Shown here: one piece after another, positions 35,101-49,400 of the stretch
How positions within the stretch are numbered: the first letter of the stretch is position 1
How the letters are laid out: the number at the start of each line of letters is the position of its first letter
NCBI RefSeq assembly: GCF_028640845.1
Contig: NC_080548.1
Coordinates: forward strand, 16,799,321 to 16,863,320
Reading direction: 5' to 3'
DNA length: 64,000 nt
Source of the DNA: Ahaetulla prasina
Taxonomy: Eukaryota; Chordata; Lepidosauria; Squamata; Colubridae
Position numbers and translations under genes: made by a program
The notes under the pieces: generated by a model
Seen by the model: the letters and a program-made list of their open reading frames with translations, nothing else
Databases searched by the model: none
What the model was told of the DNA's origin: nothing

Positions 35101-38100
35101 TTGAGATCGATCCTTGTGGTTTATGGCTTATTTTGTGTCACAAACCCAGCAATTTATTGTTTGACATCTACCTAGCTGAGGATGAATAACATTATTCACT
35201 TTGCACTGGCTTTGCCAGGTTTTTTTAGATGTCTTTCCATTGAAGGCAAGATGATCCTTTTCTTTAAAACGTGTATCAGACTTGAACCTTTGTGCAGTGG
35301 CCCCTTGTGCATCGTTAGGCTGACTTTCAAATCCTGATTGTTGAATCAGGAGCGGAGTTGATTGCCTAGTCTGGAAACATTGCAGGAGGAGAGCCATGTT
35401 AGTTGATATGTTAGTCAAAAAATCAGAAAGCCGTCTTGCAGTACCTTTTCAGGCTAACAGATTTTATTAAAAGTTATATGAGTGATGGCTAACCTTCACA
35501 TGGCAAAAGCAGGGGGGAGCGCGGGGGGTGGTGGTGTCGTGTGCACATGTGCCCACCACCCATAATTCTATGCACCCCACTCTCCCACGCACGCGTGACC
35601 CCCCGCTTTTGGCACGCAATGGCACTGTGGGCCCGTTTTCACACTTATGCCTGTTGCAGCATCCCTATAGTCACGTGATTTAGATTCGGATGCTTTGACA
35701 ACTGGCTCACATTTATGACAGTGGCAGTATCCCGGAGTTGTGTGATCCGCTTTTGTGACAAGCAAAGGCAAGCCAGATTCACTTAACAACTGTGTTATTA
35801 ATTTAACAAGTGCAGTGATTCACTTCACAAAAAGTCGTAAAAAATGGGGCAAAACTCGCTTAACAAATTTCTCACTTAGCAACATAAATTTTGGCCTCAG
35901 TAGTGGTCATAAGTCGAGGACTTCCTGTAGTTTTTGGAAAGCCAGGGACTATTGTAAATTTATTAAAAGAAGCTGGGTTTGCATGCATACTTTGGGTAAT
36001 TGGTGGATACGCTGTCATGTGAATGTACTAGAGTTTGGAATACAGTAGATTGACATTGGGACATTGAAGAAGATGTACCAGTTTCAAGTAATTTGGGGCT
36101 ATTTGTTGGAGTGTCACTTAGAACAGGGGTCTCCAACTTTGGTCCCTTTAAGACTTGTGGACTTCAACTCCCAGAGTTCCTCAGCCAGTTCACAAGTCTT
36201 AAAGGGACCAAGGTTGGAGACCCCTGACTTAGAAACTAGTTTCACAAATACATTAAGTCATCACATGATTTGCTTGTATTTTGGATTAGCATGTTGTTGG
36301 AGGTCGATCCTTGTGGTTTATGGCTTATTTTGTGTCACAAACCCAGCAATTTATTGTTTGACATCTACCTAGCTGAGGATGAATAACATTATTCACTTTG
36401 CACTGGCTTTGCCAGGTTTTTTTAGATGTCTTTCCATTGAAGGCAAGATGATCCTTTTCTTTAAAATGTGTATCAGACTTGAACCTTTGTGCAGTGGCCC
36501 CTTGTGCATCGTTAGGCTGACTTTCAAATCCTGATTGTTGAATCAGGAGCGGAGTTGATTGCCTAGTCTGGAAACATTGCAGGAGGAGAGCCATGTTAGT
36601 TGATATGTTAGTCAAAAAATCAGAAAGCCGTCTTGCAGTACCTTTTCAGGCTAACAGATTTTATTAAAAGTTATATGAGTGATGGCTAACCTTCACATGG
36701 CAAAAGCGGGGGGGGGGCGCGGGGGGGTGGTGGTGTCGTATGCACATGTGCCCACCACCCATAATTCTATGCACCCCACCCTCCCACGCATGCACGCGTG
36801 ACCCCCCGCTTTTGGCATGCAATGGCACTGTGGTCCCGTTTTTCACTCTCCCCAGGCTCCAGAGCCTTTCTAGGAGCCTGGGGAGGGCAAAAACGGCCTT
36901 CCCCACCCCCCAAGGCCCTCCAGAGGCCAGAAACAGCCTGTTTCCTTACTTCTGGTGGGCCCAGAAGGCACAAAAACGGAGCTGAGCTCTCCTGCCCACC
37001 AACATGGCTCCGCATGCCACCTGTGGCTCGTGTGCCATAGATTCGCCATCACAGTTATATAAGGTGCAGCTCACAAAAACATATGCCTTTTAATAAAATT
37101 TATTACTCTGAAAAGGTGCCACGAGACATCTCCTCCAGCAATTGGGTTTCCAATATTCTTATCACCGGTTGGCCCCGCGCATGCACGCTTTCCGCACATG
37201 CGCCCAGCCTTCCTTGCATGCGCTTTGCTTGCTCATGCGCCTTTTGTGCATGCGGCCAACCTCAAAAACATGCCTAAATAGGACGTCATAGAGCTGGGTG
37301 GCTGAGCTGATGGGCGGGCTCACCCGCGATCTTCGCTACCGGTTCAGGCGAACCGATACGAACCAGCTGAATAGCACCTTTGTTCTCCTCCTGATGTTGG
37401 CCTGGAAAGTAGGGCAAATGCAGAATTCATCAGAGAAAGCAAGAACATCTGTGAGATGAGTATATATTGCACACCCAGATGTGCAATTTCAGAAGGCAGA
37501 GTAAAGAAGAAATGGTTTGGCTGTGGGATGGTGGGTGGGTGAGGGAGAGGTTGTAGCAATGTATGTCTTAGAATATTATTGTAATTGCCTTTATCCATTA
37601 TGAGCTCCAAACATATTTACTGTGTATGTACTTTGGGGGAAAAGGTGCTTTTGAGTCAATCTTCACTCCTGGAAACTGCCTGGACAAGTTCCTGCAAGAT
37701 TTCACAAGTCATTTGTCATTGCCTCCTTCCTAGGGTTAAGAAAGAGTGACTGGCCCAAGGTCAACCCACTGGCTTTATGCCTAAAGGTGGGGCTAGAACT
37801 CACTGTCTCCCAGTTACTAGCCTGATGCCTTAACCACTACATCAGACTGGCTCTACAGTACTGTACGTCTTTTATTAAACAGATTTCTGTGCCACTGCAA
37901 TCAAAACAACTCTTGATGGCTTAAACAAGAAAAAAAACATATAAAACATATCCAGTACAAAAATACAATCACATGACAGCAAAACAAAGAAGATAGTTTC
38001 AAAGAGATGGCAAGGTCAACTCAAATGAGAAGAAGGCTCTCAAAATAGTTTGTCTTCAGGCTGATAATATAAAAGGGGCTTTGTTATCTTGCATGCAACT

Positions 38101-39404
38101 GGATCTGTTCTTCCAAAACAACACAAACTGGATTTCTTAGAAGATCCTTCAATGTAGAATTAGGGATTCAGTGTCTTGGACACACTTTTAGCATGCCTTG
38201 TTATCTCTTACAAAAACAAATGCAATTAAAATGCCAGAAGTCGTATGAGGATGTTAAATAATCAGACTTGAGTCAAGTAGGAAAAGCTCAAAACACATCA
38301 GAAACTGAAAAATAGAAAACAGAAAAACAAAACATAAATCTTCTTCTGCACCAGTGTTTCTCAACCTTGGCAACTTTAGAATCTGTAGACTTCAACTTCC
38401 AGAATTCCCCAGCCAGAATTCATATAGAGTAGAGTAGAGTAGAGTAGAGTAGAGTAGAGTAGAGTAGAGTAGAATCGAATCGAATCGAATCGAATCGAAT
38501 CGAATTGAATCGAATCCTTATTGGCAAAGTATAAAGCCAACACTTCTTAAAGTTGTCAAGGTTGGGAAGCACTGGTTTAGAGAGATATTTGACTCCAATT
38601 TATTTATTTCCAACACTGAGTAAACTTGTTAACAATAGCAAACAGTGATATTTGTTAACAATAGCAAACAGAGATTTTCAAATGTTCAGGCTGCATAAAG
38701 TTATTAGTTAAAATAATAACTATAGTTACCAGAGCCCCAATCAAGTTGTGTTCAACCTAGCTACGGGGGTTGATTTTGTCCCTGGTTACAGGTGTCTAAT
38801 CTGAACTGCAAAAATCCAGGCTGTTATTAGATAGTATTTGATATCTACGATATTATATATCCAGGCAGATATATATATTTTTTTATTTACATTTATATCC
38901 CGCCCTTTTCCGAAGACTCAGGGCAGCTTACAGTGTATAAGGCAATAGTCTCATTCTATTTGTATATTTACAAAGTCAACTTATTGCCCCCCCCAACAAT
39001 CTGGGTCCTCATTTTACCTACCTTATAAAGGATGGAAGGCTGAGTCAACCTTGGGCCGGGCTTGAACCTGCAGTAATTGCAGGCTATTGTGTTCTAATAA
39101 CAGGCTCCTAACAGCCTGAGCTATCCACGGCCCTTTTGTTTCAAAATAGTATTAAATATTAAATAGTAGCCTTTTCTCTCTGTATCATCTAATGGTGATC
39201 CATATTACTACAGTCCAGAATTGATGGCTCTAGTTTTGAAACAAATAGAACAGATACGATGGCTCTATGTGAATTAATGTCTGTCATTTTGATGAGCAGT
39301 ATATTTACACGGTGAGAGATTTCATATCTGCCTTTAGCATTAGTCATATTCTAGGATCTATCTTTCTTCCTTCCTTCCTTTCTTCCTTCTTTTCTTCCTT
39401 CTTT

Positions 39405-39484
<80 letters not shown>

Positions 39485-42400
39485 GTTTCAGTAATGAAAA
39501 TGTAGATCTAAACAGCTGATTCATCAATATTTGGTTTGCTTGCATTGTCTCCACAATAGGTTGGGTAAACTTTGGCCTTCAGAGTTGGTGACAATATAAT
39601 AACCTTGTTTTGAAGCCTGGCTTGTAATTTGCTTAACCTTTCCTGACTTGCTTATCAGGAATGTGGGTGCCAAGTCCTGACTAAGTACAGGTGGCATCGT
39701 CACCCCACTTAGCCAGCATCTTGGTAGTTGCCTGGTTATTTGGCTATCTGATATCAGCTCTGGGGAGAGGAGGGAGAATTAATTTTGCAATTTGAGATGG
39801 GAGATTAGCTCTCTGAAATAATTCTTCTCTATTATTGGATAGATATTACTGCTGGAGGAAGTGGTTGTGATGGTAGATTAACTTTATTAAGCCTTACATA
39901 TTCTGTAGGTGTATTTTCATAAACCTTGGGCCCCTTGCCAGACAATTTCTGCATTGAAGGGGATTAGTTCAATTAGGCCGTGTGACTTGCAAGTAGCATG
40001 TGGATCAGTGGTGGGTTTCAAATTTTTTTACTACCGGTTCTGTGGGCGTGACTTGGTGGGCGTGGCAGGGGAAGGATACTGTAAAATCTCCATTCCCACC
40101 CCACTCCAGAGGAAGGTTACTGCAAAGTCCCCATTTCCACTCAATCAGCTGGGACTTGGGATGCAGAGAATAGATGAGGATGGGGCCAGTCAGAATTTTT
40201 ACTACTGGTTCTTTGAACTACTCAAAATTTCCACTACCGGTTCTCCAGAACTGGTCAGAACCTGCTGAAACCCACCTCTGATGTGGACCTCAGTGCATTC
40301 GTTGCAATAAATCGTGATTTGTTTAACTGTTGTTTGCTAATTAAACTTCCATTGCTAAGCCACAGACTTTGGTGCCCATCTCAGTGGGGTGGCTTACTTA
40401 TTATATAACATAACCTGCGAATCCAGCCTTTGTATAACTTAAGGCAGAAATAATATTTAGAACATGGAATAATAAGGTTGGAAGGGACCTTGGAGGTCTT
40501 CCAGTCCAGCCCCCTGCTTGAGCAGGAAGCTTTTAATACCATTCTGGACAAATAGCAGTCCAGTCTCTTCTTGAAAACTTCCAGGGATGGAACACCCACA
40601 ATTTCCAGAGGTAAGCCAGAAATTTAAATTTAGAAGACCCTGTTTATGTCATTTTTCTCCTGTCAAAAGTGTCTAGATCGGGGGTGTCAAACTCAATTTC
40701 ATTGAGGGGTGCATTAGGGTTGTGTTTGACCTCAAGGGGGTGTGTGGCCAGCTCGACATCACTTGTGTCGGGGGCGCCTGTGGTGGCCCAAGCGTTCTGC
40801 CAGCGAAAACAGGCTCCAGAGCTCCGTTTTCAGCTGCCACGGCCTCCTACAACCCTCTGCCAGTGAAAACTGAAGAGGTTGTAGAAAAAATGCTTTTAAA
40901 AGGTTCTGATGATCCCAGCTGAGCTATGTGATCATCAGAGGGGTTTTTTGTACTTTTAAAAGCATTTTTTCAGCCAAAGAAAAAATGCTTTTAAAAGTAA
41001 GTAAAAAGCCTCTGATGATCACACGGCTCAGCTGGGCATGTGGGGGATAGTGATTTTTGCTACCGGTTCTCCAAACCACCTGCTGCCATAACTACCGGAT
41101 CGGGCGATCCCAGTCCGAACCAGGAGCATTTCACCCCGGTAGAATCTTATTCCAGCCATACTGGCAGAATACATCTCCAATAAAGGCAAACCAGGGCAGG
41201 CTCTCTAGCATTTAGAACTGCCCTCCAACACTTAAGACAACAACTTGGGAATTCCAGAGGAACAACTCGATACTACCCCTCTGTCCCTGAGCATCTGTAG
41301 TTCATGGTAGTACAAGCCTGTGGTAGTTATGGGGAAGACATTATCCTTTCCCAAGAATTCTGGGTTAGCCTGTTAATGCATGTTTTGATTGATATTTGTG
41401 AGGAGAAGTGATGAAGCGAATCATGGGAGCCTCCCACTCATGGTTATCTGAGGTTTTTTTGAGCCTTCTCTCTTTCCGTGTAACCCAGATTAGATCTCGG
41501 TTGTTTGGGAGATATTAAACCAGAGATCCCTGATTTTATGGCACTTTGAAAAATGCTTATGAGTCTTTAGCTCAGGGAGGTGAGGGATCTGGATCTGCAA
41601 GTAGAGTTATTAGTGGAGGTTTTTCTTTGGTTTCAGTATTTCTACCAACTAAGGCAGAGTCGGCAACTTTAAACACTCAAAGAGCCATTTGGACCATTTC
41701 CCACAGAAAAGAAAACACCGGGAGCCACAAAAACCTTTTGACATCTAAAATGAAGATAACACTGCATATATCGTTTTTTACCTTTATGGCTATGTATTTA
41801 AAAATTTATTTATCTATAGTTTGCGTACTGGGGGTCGAAAAGCTCAATAAATTGTGTGCCAGTGGGTGTCGCACATTGGCGGTTGTGAAGCATATTTTGA
41901 GCGACAGGGAGCCACCGCAGATGGATGAAGGAGCCACATGCGGCTCTAGAGCTGCAGGTTGCTGACCCCTGAACTAAGGGATTGTCTTCTGTCAGGAGAA
42001 TCACGTGGTGGGAAGTGGAATTATTCTGGAGTTAGACTGGATGCATTTCAACTTTTTTTTTTTTTTTTTGGCTCTTGATAGAAAGAGGTTGCATCATAAG
42101 GATGAGAAGCAACCATGGGCAGACACAGGACTTTTAAAGACTTGAGGAAGAATCTGAAAGGCAATGAAGATGAAAAGGGATCGAATTAGAAGCAATTGTT
42201 TTTCAAAAGTCATGAGAAGCTGCCTCTACCTGCTTACCTTGAACTGGCTTGCAGACTTGAAGATCAGTAATTGGGAGTCCGTCCACCAATTCTGCATTTG
42301 TCCATGTTCTCCAATCTAATGCCCTCTAGAAAATTGACCTACATGCTAGGATGAGGATGATGGGGTTGAGGGCCAATACACTAAACAGAGGAAGACTATC

Positions 42401-45400
42401 TTGACTTCTCAAGTTACTTTAACAGACAATGGTATGTGATAGTATCAAGTATCTTTAGGTCTTGTCCATCCTTGAAGAAAAGCGTTGAATGGGAGGACTT
42501 GTGATTGTAATGCAGGATGCCAATGTCTCCCTGTCGCGATCCAGTGGGATCAAGCACAATATAAGAGGTTAGCAACTGGTATCCCAAGATTGACATCTAG
42601 CTCAATATGGGGAGTGATTTGGTTCCATGAGTGATAGATAACTTGATAGCCAAGTAGTTGGTTGAGATCTGAAACTATGAAGGTCACGAATCATATCACC
42701 ACACCTTTTGTGGATTGGGAGAGAAGAAATAATTCTTGCAGGATCCAATCTGGGCCATAACCAGGACCAGAGATTCAGCCTTCCAAGCTTTCAGTCTCAC
42801 GCTGAAGCTCATCCTCAGGGAACTTCTCTCAGAGGTTTAATCTTCTGAGCTTTTGGACTCGTGTTGGAACTCATCCTCAGGGAACTTCTCTCTCATCAAC
42901 TTCTGTCTCTTTTCCTTGGGAGAGAGAAGTTCCCTGTGTTAGCGTTCCAGAAAACCCCCTCGCCAAGTAAAAACTCTGAAGCAAGCATCTTTCAAAGTTC
43001 TTTTACTAGGATAGGTAAACTGACACATCTGGGAATATCCGAATCTGAGAGGTCCGGGTTTTCCCTCAGTAAATCAAAACCCCAAAACTACCCCCCTGAC
43101 TCCTCTGCCGATCACATGCTCCAATCGCCAACCATCCCATCTCGAGACATCACTCCGACCACTCCTTCTCCAGATGCAGGACTGGCATGACCTTGACCAG
43201 CAGGAAGAATGTTATTATGTCTAATGGGTCCCTCTACTAAATCCTCCCTCCTACTTTCCCACACATGAGAAAGCGGCAGCACGGAAGCTTCCAGCCTAGT
43301 ATGGCTTCCAAAGCTGACACTCTGAAGATGGGTTCCAACACGAGTCCGAAAGCTCAGAAGATTAAACTTCTGGTCTCAATGACTAACCCAGATTGGATCC
43401 TGCAACATTATTCTGGGACCCATATATTTGCCTTCATTCATGAAATAATTCTTACTGGTTGAAATACGTTTAAAACTGCCTATTATTGTGAAGCTATTCT
43501 CATGGAGCTAGTGTAGTAATAGGGGATCAGAAATATGGAATATGGGGGTTGGGCTGGGATCGCCTTTGATTTTTTGCCTTAGGTACTGCAAATCTTGTTT
43601 TAGCAAATCCTAGCCATGCAGGCAGATTCTAGCCTCAAGTGACATGTGTGAAATCAACTGTTAACTGGCAGTAAAACAATCAAGCATAAAACAACATCTT
43701 TGTGGTATGAATTAATCAAATTTAAAACGTAAAGGAGTGGGGGAGGCAGTCTGCTGCCAAATCAAAATTAAGGTGTGGTGTTGTTGCATCTAAATCTATC
43801 TGGAGAAAGAAGCTGCTTGCCAAATATTAACATAATGTTGATTAAGTATTCAGAATTCGAATATTTGCTGCTCATGGCTAAAATACACTCTGTGCTGTAC
43901 AGATAGTCCTTGACTTACACAGTCATAAGTCCCACAATTGGGACCAGAATTTCTGTTGCCAAGCAAGGCAGTTGTAAGTTGAGGACTACCTGCATTACAT
44001 TAATAAAGGTAAAGGTTCCCCTCGCGCATACCTGCTAGTTGTTCCTGACTCTAGGGGGCGGTGCTCATCTCAGTTTCAAAGAGCCAGCGCTGTCCGAAGA
44101 CGTCTCCGTGGTCATGTGGCTGGCATGACTCTATGCCAAAGGCGCATGGAACGCTATTACCTTCCCACCAAAGGTGGTCCCTATTTTTCTACTTGCATTT
44201 TTTACGTGCTTTCGAACTGCTAGGTTGGCAGAAGCTGGGACAAGTAACGGGAACTCACCCCGTTACCCGGCACTAGGGATTCGAACCGCTGAATTGCCGA
44301 CGTTTCAATCAACAAGCTCAGCGTCTTACCCACTAAGCCACCGTTTCCCTCTACATTAATATAATAATATGCAATCACACTGCAACATTGTGGATGCTCC
44401 ATCACTGGAGGAGATTGGACAAGCGTTTGTCTGAAATGGTATAGCCAGGGTCTCCTGCTTGAGCAAGGGGTTGGGTTAGAAGACCTCCCAGTTCACTTCC
44501 AACGCGGTTATTCTGTAATGTGATATGATACAATGTCAACTACCTATGGTGATTTCTCTTTTGAAACAACCTCGCCCCATTTGAATACAGGTGGTCCTTG
44601 ACTTACAAGTGAGTTTGTCAAGTGAGTTTTGCCCCATTTTATGACCTTTCTTGCCACCGTTTGTTAAGCGAATCACTGCAGTTGTGACGTTAGTAACCCG
44701 GTCGTTAAGTGAAACTGGCTTCCCCATTGACTTTGCTTTTTTTTTTTTTTTGTTTACATTTATATCCCGCCCTTCTCCGAAGACTCAGGGCAGCTTACAG
44801 TGTGTAAGGCAATAGTCTCATTCTATTTGTATATGTACAAAGTCAACTTATTGCCCCCCCAACAATCTGGGTCCTCATTTTACCTACCTTATAAAGGATG
44901 GAAGGCTGAGTCAACCTTGGGCCTGGTGGGGCTTGAACCTGCAGTAATTGCAGGCAGCTGTGTTCAGCTTGTTCAGAAGGTCGCCAAAGGGGATCAGGTC
45001 ACACACACACACACACACACCAGGACACTGCAACCGTCATAAATATGAACCAGTTGTCAAGCATCCGAATGTTACTGCAATGGCCATAAAGTAGGAAAAA
45101 TGCAAAGGGCGTAAATGTGAAAAAATGGTCATGGGTCGCTTTTTTTCAGCGCCGTGGCAACTCTGAATGGTCACTAAATGATCTGATGTAAGTCGAGGAC
45201 TAGCTGGACTTGTTTTGAAATATAGTTTACCCTTTGCCGAAGCAGCTGGTGGCAGAGGAATACTCCTGAACTAGCAATTTGGCAACCTGTGCCAGCTGCT
45301 TGGCTGTTGCCCTGCTGTTTTCCTTTGATGGATCACGTGTGCGCGCTTGCTCTCTCTCTCTCTCGCTGGCTGGCTGGAAAAGACGCCTGCAGAGTCAGCA

Positions 45401-46372
45401 GTTCTGCAGGCTTTATTTTCCATCAGAGTCGTACTTGCTCACTTCAGATATGTGTGTTCCAAGGTGGGCGGAGTGGGGCTGCGGGAGGAGGGCTGGTGGG
45501 GGTGGGAGGGAGAAGAGTGGTAAAAGCTGGTCTTCCAGAAAATCTTGCTTGGGCTTCCAGCTGTGGGTTGCTGGCTCCTCTCCAATTTTTTTTTTCCTCC
45601 TCAGATCCAGGAGTCAGCATTTCTATGAACTGTTGACTCAGGTTGCTTTTATCTTCCTAGTGAACCATGAGTGGGTAAAATGTGGAGATCTTTGCTTCAT
45701 GAGGAAGGGAGGGGGGAAAAACGAGTCCTGTTCCATCCCTCAGTATTCAAGACAGCTTTTCTTAATGCTTTCAGCATTGCTTATTGTTATGTTGTAATGT
45801 AACATCTCCTAAGAGCAGAACACAATCACACATTACGTATCTGACACGGATTCTGCCTGAACAGCAGAGGTGGGTTTCAGCAGGTTCTGACCAGTTCTGG
45901 AGAACCGGTAGCGGATCTTTTGAGTAGTTTGGAGAACCAGTAGTAAACATTCTGACTGGCCCTGTCCCCATCTATTCTCTGCCTCCTGAGTCCCAGCTGA
46001 TTGGGAGGAAATGGGGATTTTGCAGTAACCTTCCTCTGGAGTAGGGTGGGAATGGAAATCTTATAGTATCCTTCCCTATGGAGTGGGGTGGGAATGGAGA
46101 TTTTACAGTATCCTTCCCCTGCCACACCCACCAAGCCATGCCCACAGAACCGGTAGTAAAAAAATTTGAAACCCACCACTGCCGAACAGGTGGACAGCTC
46201 TAAGAGATTTTAGTTTGCAAGTAGACTTGTGTCTTTGAGTGCCAGTTTCCAAAATTGTAAGTACTTTAAACATCTTGCAGGCTTCTTAATCATGATTCTA
46301 TTTGTTCATGATTCTAATTGACTAAATCAGGAGCCAGGATCTACTTGCACAATAGTCTCAGTCAGTGTTTCT

Positions 46373-46404
<32 letters not shown>

Positions 46405-49400
46405 CCCCCCCCTCTCTTCCCACTTTTAAAAATTACGTAGCACCCCAAAAATCTTTTGTTTGTACAGTGTGAGTTATATTTATCAATATTTGCTATATTA
46501 AACATTGAAATTGATGTATTGTTACCTCTTCTCAGAATTATTAAATGGGAGAATAGAATAGAATAGAGCTGGAAGGGACCTTGGAGGTCTTCTAGTCCAG
46601 CCCCCTCCTCAAACAGAAGAACCTATACAATCTCAGACAAGTGACTGTCAAATCTCTTCTTAAAAACTCCAGTGGTGGAGCACCCATGATTTCTGGTTGC
46701 AAGCTGTTCCGCTGGTTAATTGTCCTCATTGCTTGGAAATTTCTCCTTTAATTCCAGGTTGCTTCTCTCTTTGATCAGTTTCCAACCATTATTTCTTGTC
46801 CTGCCCTCTGGTGCTTTGGATAATAATTTGACCCCCTCTTCTTTGTGGCATCCCCTCAAATACTGAAATTTTAATATTATATTCTTTTCCAACAAGGGCT
46901 GGAAAATAATTTTGATTTCAAGGATCCCCGAGAAGGTTTTGGGGGATTCCCAGGGCTCCTAGGACCATGCATTAAGAAACAATATATACTATTTTATTTA
47001 TTTATTTATTTATTTAAATTTTTATACCGCCCTTCTCCCGAAGGACTCAGGGCGGTGTACAGCCAAAGTTAAAACAATTAAATATACAAAATTAAAATAT
47101 CAATTAAAATACATATTCAATAATGGCCAAATTAAAACCGTCTAAGCGATAACCCCATAAATTTACAAACTAGATTGCCTCGTTGCACACGATGCACTAA
47201 GCCAAGTATCTCACATGCTGTAAAAACTGCTGGGACTGTTCACCTCTTTATAGTGCTGTAAGATTTTAAAAACAACTGTAAGAGGAAAAAACAAACAAAG
47301 GATGAAGTTTGCCTAAGAAATCACAAGGCTGATTGTATCCCTTGATTTCATGGCAAGGAGCATGCTTGCTGCGGAGCCACATCAAAAGAGCCTTTAACAA
47401 GCCCTCGAGCTAATCGGCTTTACATATCATGGCTGAGGATAATTTTCTTTGTGAATGATTCCCTGTGGTAAGAGATTGGAAGCTGCGGTTATTGAGCACA
47501 TAAAAACCCTCATTCTGGAAGAGACGCGCTTATGGGGAAACAGATCCGTTAGGAAGAGCGGTTGTAGGGTGTTGGTTAAGAAGATATGGGCCAGTTCAAA
47601 TTCAAGTTCGCTTAGAACAGGGGTAATAAACTCAAGGTCAGACGCGGGCCAGATCTTCTATCCCATGGGGTGCTTAGATCTGGCCTGTGGGGCCAGCCTG
47701 GAAACAGTAAAAGATTGGCCGGCGATGCCTTTGCCAGCGAAAATGGGCTCCCGAGCTCCATTTTCGGCTGTGACGGCCTCCTGCAACCCTCTGCTCCTCC
47801 TACCTGGAAAAAGTCTCCCATGTGGAAGCCAACCAGGTAAGAACAGTGATGCCTGGCAGCTGCCTGAGTTCCTATAAAGGAACTCCCAAGGGGCAACCTG
47901 CGAGGATCTAACGCAGAGGTGCAAAATATGCCCAAGTATCAGGACAAGCACAGAATCAGAGGCTGGTAGAGGCCTGCTACTTTTCACATTCCCATGTGGG
48001 CAAGATGTAGTTTCCAGAAGAAGGGAGAGATGTCTAGGAATCAACTTTATATCGAGACTGACTTTGATCCATCCAGCATAGTGCTACCATATCTACAACA
48101 ACAGCAGGGAATCGAAATGAGGGTCTTATTTTTTTTTAGTTCTGTTTGTAACTTTAGTCCTAGCAGTGTTTTCTCCACCTTGGCAACTTGGATGGGTAGA
48201 CTTCAGTTCCCAGAATTCCCCATCCAGCATGGCACTCATTGTAGCAAACGGACAAGAGCAGACAGAGCTGGGTGGGCTGAGTTAAGCGAGTCATCAGTCT
48301 AGAACAGGGGTCAACAACCCGCAGCTCTGGAGGCTCTTTCATCCCTCTGCTGCGGCCACCACAATTATTGAGAGGAGCTTCCGGTTATGGGGAGGAAAAG
48401 CACGGCGCACCAGGAAGAGACTCTATGACAAGGGGCGGGTTTTCTGGTCAGCTCCACAATTGATAGGGCTTTCAGTTAGGACAGGTAAAGGAAAAAGGAT
48501 GCTGCGCTAGGAGAAGACTCTATGGAGGGGGAAACGATTTCCAGTTGGCAGAGGAAAAAGGACGCCATGCTAGGAGGAGACTCTATGGTGGGGGAACCAG
48601 ACTTCCGGTCGGCTCCAGAATTGAACGGGGGGCTTCTGGTTAGGACCTTTGTGGCTCTTTGAGTGTTTAAGGTTGCCGACCCCTGGTCTAGAAGAGCGGG
48701 CTTTCCTGCAGAGGATAAAGAAAGGCCACTGATGGTCAATTACATTTCTTTTATCCCTTACATTTTCTCCTATCTGCTTTGAACCTACAGTAGTCCTCCA
48801 TTTACGGCCACAATCCGGGATAGAATTTCCATTGCTAAGCAAGATAAGCGAGCTGCGCCCAATTTTGCAACCTTTTTTTTTGGTCGCAATTGTTAAATCA
48901 AACACTGCAATCGTTAAGTCAAGCATACAGTTGTTAAGAAAATCTGGCTTCCCCCATTGACTTTGCTTGTTGGAACCATCTAGGAAAGTCACAAATGGCC
49001 CCAAAGATGCTGCAACCATCATAAATACATGTTGGTTGCCAGGGAACCAAATTTTGATCACATGACCATGGGGATGCTGCAATGGTTGTAAGTGCAAGGA
49101 ACAGTTTTAAGTCACTTTTTTCCAGTGCCATTGTAACTTCGGACAGTCGCGAAACGGAGGGTTGTTAAGTCAAGGATTGCCCTGTAATGCTAAGCCACGA
49201 TTTAATCGTTTTGTTTTGATGTTAGTGTGGAAAACCAGACAACCAACACGGGCAAAGCTTAAGGCCCTGTGGTAGCCCTGCATATTGGGAGAGCGAGAGG
49301 GTGCCTAACCTTGTCTTAATGTATATACAAAGGCATGATAGCTTGTTCAACCTGTGATGGTTTGAGAAATCTGGCTTAGCCTTTTGCATGGCGTTTCTGG

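Noticed and set aside
33819..36615. Three identical-length 96-residue minus-strand open frames (33819-34109, 35128-35418, 36325-36615)
   Set aside because: They look conserved only because the region was recently triplicated. The predicted peptide has no known domain, and there is no sign of splice sites or codon bias.
45279..45797. 172-residue plus-strand open frame in intron 1
   Set aside because: Low-complexity and unrelated to known proteins. It sits in intronic GC/CT-rich sequence and is a chance frame.
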